In this document: piece after piece, positions 5,486 to 9,641 of the stretch
Layout of the letters: each line of letters opens with the position of its first letter
Position numbering within the stretch: position 1 is the stretch's first letter
Assembly (NCBI GenBank): GCA_039812085.1
Contig: JBDHZU010000072.1
Span: 1-9,641 of the forward strand
Length of the DNA stretch: 9,641 nucleotides
Reading direction: 5' to 3'
Source: JBDHZU01 sp039812085
Lineage (GTDB): Bacteria > Actinomycetota > Actinomycetes > S36-B12 > UBA10799
Notes under the pieces: model-generated
Seen by the model: the letters and a program-made list of their open reading frames with translations, nothing else
Databases searched by the model: none
Told to the model about the DNA's origin: nothing
Position numbers and translations under genes: made by a program

Positions 5486-7048
5486 GTGTCCGACGGCGAC
5501 GCTGCCCCTGATACGCAGAATCCGGCTGGCGACACCACGTCCGACGCAACCGCATCATCTTTTTCCGACATCGGTGTATCCGCAGAAATCTGCGATGCCC
5601 TCGCTGCTGCCGGTATCACTGCACCATTCCCGATCCAGACTCTCTGCATTCCCCTCGCCCTTGAGGGAAACGACCTGATCGGCCAAGCCAAAACCGGAAC
5701 GGGTAAGACTCTCGGCTTTGGTATCCCACTGCTGCAACGCATCGAACTTGGACAATCGGCTCCACAAGCACTGGTTGTCGTGCCAACTCGTGAGCTATGT
5801 ATTCAAGTCGCCGACGACCTACAACTGGCCGGAAGCACCCAGGGCATCAAGGTGCTCAGCGTCTATGGTGGCCGCGCCTACGAACCACAAGTTCAGGCGT
5901 TGGCTAACGGCATCGACGTTGTCGTCGGCACCCCAGGCCGCGTGCTCGATTTAGCTCGCCAACGCAAACTTGATTTGTCGCAGGTCAAAATTCTTGTGTT
6001 GGATGAGGCCGACGAGATGCTCGACATGGGCTTCCTGCCAGATGTGGAAAGCATCGTGTCGCAGCTGCCCACCAAGCGTCAGACCTTGCTGTTCTCCGCC
6101 ACCATGCCAGGACAGATCATCAACTTGGCTCGTCGTTACATGACGGCACCGACACATATCCGGGCCAGCGATCCGGATGACGAAGGTTCGACAGTCGAGG
6201 CAATCGAGCAGCACGTGTGGCGTGCTCACGCGATGGACAAGGTCGAACTTGTCGCCCGAGTCCTGCAAGCCGAAGGTCGGGAACTGGCCATCATCTTCAG
6301 TCGCACTAAGCGCACTGCCCAGAAGGTGGCCGACGAACTTTCCGACCGTGGGTTTGCCGTCGGCGCTGTTCACGGCGACCTGGGCCAGGGCGCTCGCGAA
6401 CAAGCACTGCGCGCGTTCCGTTCCGGCAAAGTCGATGTGCTGGTGGCTACCGATGTGGCGGCTCGAGGAATCGATGTTGACAACGTCACCCACGTCATCA
6501 ACTACGCCTGCCCAGACGATGAGAAGACCTACCTACACCGCATCGGTCGAACGGGACGTGCCGGTGCTTCCGGTGTGGCCGTGACCTTGGTGGACTGGGA
6601 TGACGTTCCCAAGTGGCAGCTCATTAACAAAGCTCTGGGCTTGTCTTTCCATGACCCCATCGAGACGTACTCGTCTTCCGCGCACGTGTACACCGGGCTG
6701 GGTATTCCGGAAGGCACTAAAGGGCGTCTGCCAAAGGCGCAACGCACCCGTGAAGGTTTGAACGCAGAACAGGTCGAAGACCTCAACCCGGGTAAGTCGG
6801 ATCGTTCAGCGAAGTCATCTGGTGGCGGTTCGCGTTCAGGGAATGGCAACCGCCGAAGTGGCGGGCGTAACCGAAACCGCACACGTTCTGGTTCTGGTTC
6901 CGGCAGCAAGAACTCAGGTGGCCAGTCTTCGAACTCGCAGAACCGTAATAGCGACTCGAAGAGTGGGTCTGGTTCCAGTAATCCGCAGCGTCGCAGACGG
7001 CGTACTCGCGGTGGAAAGCCCAACGGGACCACTGAATCTCAGGGCTGA
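5486..7048 (+). CDS. DEAD-box ATP-dependent RNA helicase with basic C-terminal tail
   Basis: An ATP-dependent RNA helicase of the RhlE/CsdA kind, probably remodelling structured RNA, ribosome precursors or mRNA in decay or cold stress; it occupies the place of M. tuberculosis rhlE (Rv3211). All core motifs are intact in the 520-residue reading: Q motif (Phe26 to Gln51), AKTGTGKT (68-75), PTREL (100-104), TPGR (149-152), DEAD (173-176), SAT (204-206), IIFSRTK (269-275), ATDVAARGID (321-330) and HRIGRTGR (351-358). From about residue 430 the tail is rich in Ser, Gly, Asn and Arg, ending in an Arg cluster near 505-512, a typical disordered RNA-binding extension. Start choice is uncertain: GTG at 5486 has no ribosome site at normal distance, whereas CTG at 5468, same frame, has GAGGAG 6 nt upstream and would add LTSETI. 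No other ATG, GTG or TTG lies in frame after the stop at 5432. Codon use matches the neighbours. Confidence 0.95.
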   Translation: MSDGDAAPDTQNPAGDTTSDATASSFSDIGVSAEICDALAAAGITAPFPIQTLCIPLALEGNDLIGQAKTGTGKTLGFGIPLLQRIELGQSAPQALVVVPTRELCIQVADDLQLAGSTQGIKVLSVYGGRAYEPQVQALANGIDVVVGTPGRVLDLARQRKLDLSQVKILVLDEADEMLDMGFLPDVESIVSQLPTKRQTLLFSATMPGQIINLARRYMTAPTHIRASDPDDEGSTVEAIEQHVWRAHAMDKVELVARVLQAEGRELAIIFSRTKRTAQKVADELSDRGFAVGAVHGDLGQGAREQALRAFRSGKVDVLVATDVAARGIDVDNVTHVINYACPDDEKTYLHRIGRTGRAGASGVAVTLVDWDDVPKWQLINKALGLSFHDPIETYSSSAHVYTGLGIPEGTKGRLPKAQRTREGLNAEQVEDLNPGKSDRSAKSSGGGSRSGNGNRRSGGRNRNRTRSGSGSGSKNSGGQSSNSQNRNSDSKSGSGSSNPQRRRRRTRGGKPNGTTESQG

Positions 7049-7079
7049 TTCGGCCAATCCGGTGATGGTGCGCCGAATC
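7047..7079 (+). terminator. Hairpin at the helicase stop codon, possible terminator
   Basis: GATTCGGC (7047-7054) and GCCGAATC (7072-7079) form a perfect 8-bp stem with a 17-nt loop that begins inside the TGA stop codon. No run of T follows, so it is not a classic intrinsic terminator, though actinobacterial terminators often lack one. Confidence 0.4.
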
Positions 7080-7364
7080 CGCCCCAGAACCTTCCGCCAA
7101 TCGGGGTAACAGGCCACTGCTCGATCAATTGGGCTTTTTGCCTGCCCGATAACGATTTGGTGGTTGTCCATGCGCACGAACAGGACGCTCCCGAACCACT
7201 GTTTAGTCTTTCGACGACAGTGCTTGGGGTTTGTTTGCTTGCCCTGCCGATGCTCGTTTCCGGTGTCACCTTGACCCAAACCGGCGCTGACAACCCCAGT
7301 TCTGTCCAGCCACCACCGGCAACGCTGGTCGTGGATACCGGACAGCCGTAAACCCTGATCGTTG
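7049..7364. other. 316-bp gap between convergent genes; no gene called
   Basis: No recognisable gene. It holds two hairpins (7047-7079 and 7302-7345). Two other things stand out. The helicase frame stays open from the stop at 7046-7048 to a TAA at 7349-7351, with one hydrophobic stretch (VLGVCLLALPMLVSGV). On the minus strand, the frame whose codons mirror the helicase triplets is also open across the whole gap and runs on antisense to the helicase tail, reading in part WFGSVLFVRMDNHQIVIGQA. A hand count of GC by phase (about 67, 48 and 61 percent) fits a minus-strand coding pattern slightly better than a plus one. There is no convincing start or ribosome site for either, and I recognise no family. 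Confidence 0.5.
7302..7345 (-). terminator. Extended stem-loop after the zinc-ribbon gene, possible terminator
   Basis: The outer stem CTGTCC/GGACAG (7302-7307 and 7340-7345) encloses an inner stem CCAC-C-ACC / GGT-C-GTGG with one mismatch and a 9-nt loop. It begins 20 nt after the zinc-ribbon stop codon on the minus strand and may end the parA operon transcript. No T-run is seen. Confidence 0.4.
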
Positions 7365-7682
7365 TCAGGAACGGGTCATCGTCACCCATGAATGCGTATT
7401 GCACGCAGGGCATTTGACCCATGCCCGTTGGCGAGTGCCAGGCGTTGGCACATAAAGCCCAGGTGTCGTCACGAACATTCGAGCCAACCGGATCAGGCTG
7501 ATCACGGAGCGGCGTTGGCAGTCATCACATTCCAGGGCGACTGATCCGACGCTGGGTGGTTGTTCAGCTCCAGAGAACAGTGCACGTTTACCTTGCACGT
7601 CGTCGTCTCGGGCATCGATCACCGGAGCAGAAGGTCGCGGAACGCTCGCTGGTCGGATGCGATCGAAGCTGGGGGTGCTCAC
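7365..7682 (-). CDS. Small zinc-ribbon protein downstream of ParA
   Basis: A 105-residue protein with two CxxC knuckles, CDDC (52-55) and CPAC (91-94), spaced 35 residues apart, which should bind one zinc ion as a zinc ribbon. The N-terminal 45 residues (RPASVPRPSAP, then a DARDDD run) look disordered. Between the knuckles lies a hydrophobic/basic helix (SVISLIRLARMFV). There is no signal peptide or membrane helix. The start GTG at 7682 overlaps the ParA stop by 4 bases (GTGA), and AAGGA (7689-7693) inside the end of parA is 6 nt upstream, so the two are coupled. I recall similar CxxC..CPxC proteins in actinobacterial genomes, without an assigned role. Close coupling hints that it works with the ParA ATPase, as a partner or cargo adaptor, but that is inference. 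GC and codon use are like the neighbours. Confidence 0.75.
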   Translation of the reverse strand: MSTPSFDRIRPASVPRPSAPVIDARDDDVQGKRALFSGAEQPPSVGSVALECDDCQRRSVISLIRLARMFVTTPGLYVPTPGTRQRAWVKCPACNTHSWVTMTRS

Positions 7683-8455
7683 GCGGTGTCCTTGATCAAA
7701 TGTTCGGCCACATCTCGATAGGCCTGTGCTCCACGGGAACTCTTGGCCGTTGCCAAAACGGAACGTCCGGCTGCCGGTGCTTCGGCAAAGCGCACTGACT
7801 TCGCGATGGGCGGTTCGATGACGGGAAGCTGGTAACGCTGCTTGACGTCTTCCAGCACAGCCTTGGCCAGATTTGTCCGAGGATCAAACATCGTCGGTAG
7901 TACACCTCGGATGGTCAATCGGCGATTACACAGACGCTGAACATCGGCCACGGTGTCCAACAACTGACGGACTCCACGGTGAGACAACGTCTCGCACTGC
8001 ATCGGGATCAGCACCTCGTCGGCAGCGGTCAGCGCGTTGATTGTCAGCACGCCCAAACTTGGCGAACAGTCCAGCACGACGATGTCGTAATCCTGGGCAA
8101 CGTCTTCTAGCGCGGACTTCAACGCGTACTCACGACCCGTTCGCGTCAATAGATGCGCCTCGGTTCCCGCAAGGTCGATGGTCGCGGGCAGCAAGTCGGG
8201 GCCGTCGTCAGTAGCGACAATCGCCAATCGAGCATCTACCCGACCAAGCAAAACGTCATGGACGGAGAACTCGAGAGCTTCTGGATCCAGACCCAACGAG
8301 AACGTCAGACAGGCTTGCGGATCTAAGTCGATGAGTAAGACCTTGCGGCCCGCCTCCGACCACGCAGCACCCAGCGATGCCACGGTCGTCGTTTTGGCGA
8401 CGCCGCCCTTTTGATTAGCCACCGCGATGATGCGTGTCACTGGCAGTCCGTTCAC
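7679..8455 (-). CDS. ParA/Soj-family ATPase, orphan
   Basis: A ParA/MinD-superfamily ATPase of 258 residues that would dimerise with ATP and bind DNA or another surface to position a cargo. Motifs: deviant Walker A KGGVAKTT (16-23) with the signature lysine Lys16, Walker A' LLIDLDPQA (40-48) and Walker B DIVVLDCSPSLG near 124-135, all intact. The C-terminal IRGVLPTMFDPRTNLAKAVL region and the PPIAKSVRFAEAP block are typical of chromosomal Soj-like proteins. No ParB gene or parS-like site is nearby, and the context matches M. tuberculosis Rv3213c, a second ParA apart from the parAB locus near the origin, so a role other than chromosome partition is likely. GTG at 8455 is taken as the start; GTG at 8440 (V6), five residues later, with CGGA 6 nt upstream, is equally plausible. 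The zinc-ribbon gene follows with a 4-base overlap. The hydrolase-ATPase fusion is divergent. Confidence 0.92.
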   Translation of the reverse strand: MNGLPVTRIIAVANQKGGVAKTTTVASLGAAWSEAGRKVLLIDLDPQACLTFSLGLDPEALEFSVHDVLLGRVDARLAIVATDDGPDLLPATIDLAGTEAHLLTRTGREYALKSALEDVAQDYDIVVLDCSPSLGVLTINALTAADEVLIPMQCETLSHRGVRQLLDTVADVQRLCNRRLTIRGVLPTMFDPRTNLAKAVLEDVKQRYQLPVIEPPIAKSVRFAEAPAAGRSVLATAKSSRGAQAYRDVAEHLIKDTA

Positions 8456-8520
8456 GATCAGGAGTCCAACTGTCCGAAGTCTCTATTGTGCCTCTTGTGA
8501 GTGTGGTGACTGGAGCGGGT

Positions 8521-9641
8521 GTGCCGCGTGGCGCGCGCCGAATTTCGCTTTCGGTAAGTCTTGGTGAACTTGCTGCACTGCAAGTACCCGAACAGTCACC
8601 GAGTGAAACCAGGGGAACCGTTCTGCTGGTTCCTGGTTTTACCGGCAGCAAAGAAGACTTCCGCGAGATCCTTCCCTTACTTGCCGATTCCGGATGGCAC
8701 GCCACAGCAATCGATCAACGGGGGCAATACGAGTCCGTCGGCAGCGACAACCCGGATGACTTTGCGCTCGATGTCCTCGCCGGCGACATCATCGACATCG
8801 TTGACCAACTGGTTGATCAAACTGGTCGCCCCGTTCATCTATTGGGCCATTCGTTCGGCGGAATCGTGACCCGTCGCGCAGCAACCCTCATCGCCGAACA
8901 AGGGGACGAGCGAACCAGACTCGCCTCATTGCTGCTGATGTCGTCCGGTCCCGGCCAACTCCCAGCAGACGTTCGAGAGGTCTTCGCACCTCTACGCGCG
9001 GCATTGCCGAACGTCTCGCTGGAAACGATCTGGCAAGCCACCCAAGAGATCGAGCGAGCCAACGGGATCGTTCCCCCATACCCCGAGCTGACTGAGTTCT
9101 TCCACCAACGATTCGTGAAGAACTCCCCTGCCGCACTGGGTGCGATGGCCGACATTCTGCTCACCTCACCGGACACCATCGACGAGTTCATCGCTGCCCG
9201 CGATTCCGGCCTTCCCGACCTGCCGGTGATGGTGATGTTCGGGATGAATGACACCCGATGGACGATCAATGAGCAGGCCGAGATGGCCCGTCGAATTGGT
9301 GCCCGCGTGGGGAAGATCGCCGACGCCGCGCACTCACCGGCTGTTGAACAGCCAGTTGCCACAGCAGCCATGTTGGAAGCCGCAATGTCCGATGCGGCAG
9401 ATGCGAAGGCGAGATCAATTTCTCACCAAAATGCCGGATCTGGTTTCGCGCAGGTACGGGACGGGTATTCCGCCTTCATGGAACTTTCCCTACCGGTCAC
9501 CGCCGGCCCGACAGCCATCGGGCCAACGCGGCGTGCGGTAGGGCGACAACTGACTGCTTGGGGCCTGGCGGATCGCTGTGACGACACTGAATTGATCGTC
9601 AGCGAACTGATCACCAACGCCATGCGTTACGGCTCAGCGCC
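8521..9641 (+). CDS. Alpha/beta-hydrolase fused to an RsbW-type GHKL ATPase domain, 3' end cut by window
   Basis: One open frame without stops joins two domains. Residues 1-285 or so are an alpha/beta-hydrolase: oxyanion segment VPGFTGSKEDF (37-47), nucleophile elbow GHSFGG with Ser111, acid Asp244 (FGMNDTRW) and base His271 (AAHSPAVEQP), so the triad is complete. A 30-residue linker (AADAKARSISHQNAGSG and on) leads to a GHKL domain of the RsbW/actinobacterial regulatory-kinase type from about 320: MELSLPVTAGPTAIGPTRRA, WGLADRCDD, then the N-box ELIVSELITNAMRYG with Glu362 and Asn366. The ATP lid lies beyond base 9641. Known RsbW-type kinases phosphorylate anti-sigma antagonists and bind sigma factors; coupling to the hydrolase as a sensor is inference. 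GTG at 8521 has GGAG (8512-8515) 5 nt upstream. GTG at 8497, with TATTGT 7 nt upstream, and GTG at 8488 are alternatives, and the frame is open back to about 8430. It is divergent from parA. Confidence 0.85.
   Translation, partial: MPRGARRISLSVSLGELAALQVPEQSPSETRGTVLLVPGFTGSKEDFREILPLLADSGWHATAIDQRGQYESVGSDNPDDFALDVLAGDIIDIVDQLVDQTGRPVHLLGHSFGGIVTRRAATLIAEQGDERTRLASLLLMSSGPGQLPADVREVFAPLRAALPNVSLETIWQATQEIERANGIVPPYPELTEFFHQRFVKNSPAALGAMADILLTSPDTIDEFIAARDSGLPDLPVMVMFGMNDTRWTINEQAEMARRIGARVGKIADAAHSPAVEQPVATAAMLEAAMSDAADAKARSISHQNAGSGFAQVRDGYSAFMELSLPVTAGPTAIGPTRRAVGRQLTAWGLADRCDDTELIVSELITNAMRYGSA

Noticed and set aside
7039..7422. Minus-strand 127-codon frame after the zinc-ribbon gene
   Set aside because: Trp/Thr-rich translation without recognisable pattern, start inside the zinc-ribbon gene, no ribosome site.
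8835..9371. Minus-strand open frame opposite the fusion gene
   Set aside because: Ser/Ala/Arg-rich shadow of the alpha/beta-hydrolase, whose catalytic motifs are clear on the plus strand.

Overview
The window comes from a moderately GC-rich actinobacterium (Actinomycetota). The evidence is the dense two-strand packing, the frequent GTG/TTG starts, the actinobacterial families DUF3107 and MoeZ, and a gene set matching, from memory, the Mycobacterium tuberculosis block Rv3206c-Rv3213c (moeZ, fasR, DUF3107, ferritin-like protein, DEAD-box helicase, orphan ParA). I cannot name the genus. I see no rRNA, tRNA, CRISPR array or insertion sequence.

Left part (1-1400): a membrane transporter of the YeiH/UPF0324 'putative sulfate exporter' type runs off the left edge on the minus strand. 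Divergent to it is a two-gene cassette that looks like a BrnT/BrnA-type toxin-antitoxin module. Its toxin starts at TTG, it has an ATGA overlap, and an inverted repeat lies over its presumed promoter. This cassette is the most accessory-looking piece of the window.

Core part (1405-5410): a minus-strand pair (FasR-like TetR regulator, then DUF3107) faces away from a plus-strand pair (alpha/beta-hydrolase, then MoeZ). The 90-bp divergent gap holds a perfect 7-1-7 palindrome abutting the regulator's -10 element, and a second inverted repeat around the hydrolase start codon. A ferritin-like protein follows, convergent with MoeZ.

Right part (5411-9641): a DEAD-box RNA helicase with a basic Ser/Gly/Arg tail is convergent, across a 316-bp gap, with a minus-strand operon of an orphan ParA-family ATPase and a small zinc-ribbon protein. 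Divergent from parA, and cut by the right edge, is a single open frame joining a complete alpha/beta-hydrolase (Ser-Asp-His triad visible) to the beginning of an RsbW/anti-sigma-type GHKL ATPase. In Bacillus, the hydrolase RsbQ acts in the same partner-switching pathway as such kinases, so this fusion could be a one-protein sensor/anti-sigma device. It is the most interesting object here.

Several starts lack a Shine-Dalgarno site but have a TANNNT hexamer 6-7 nt upstream, suggesting leaderless transcripts.
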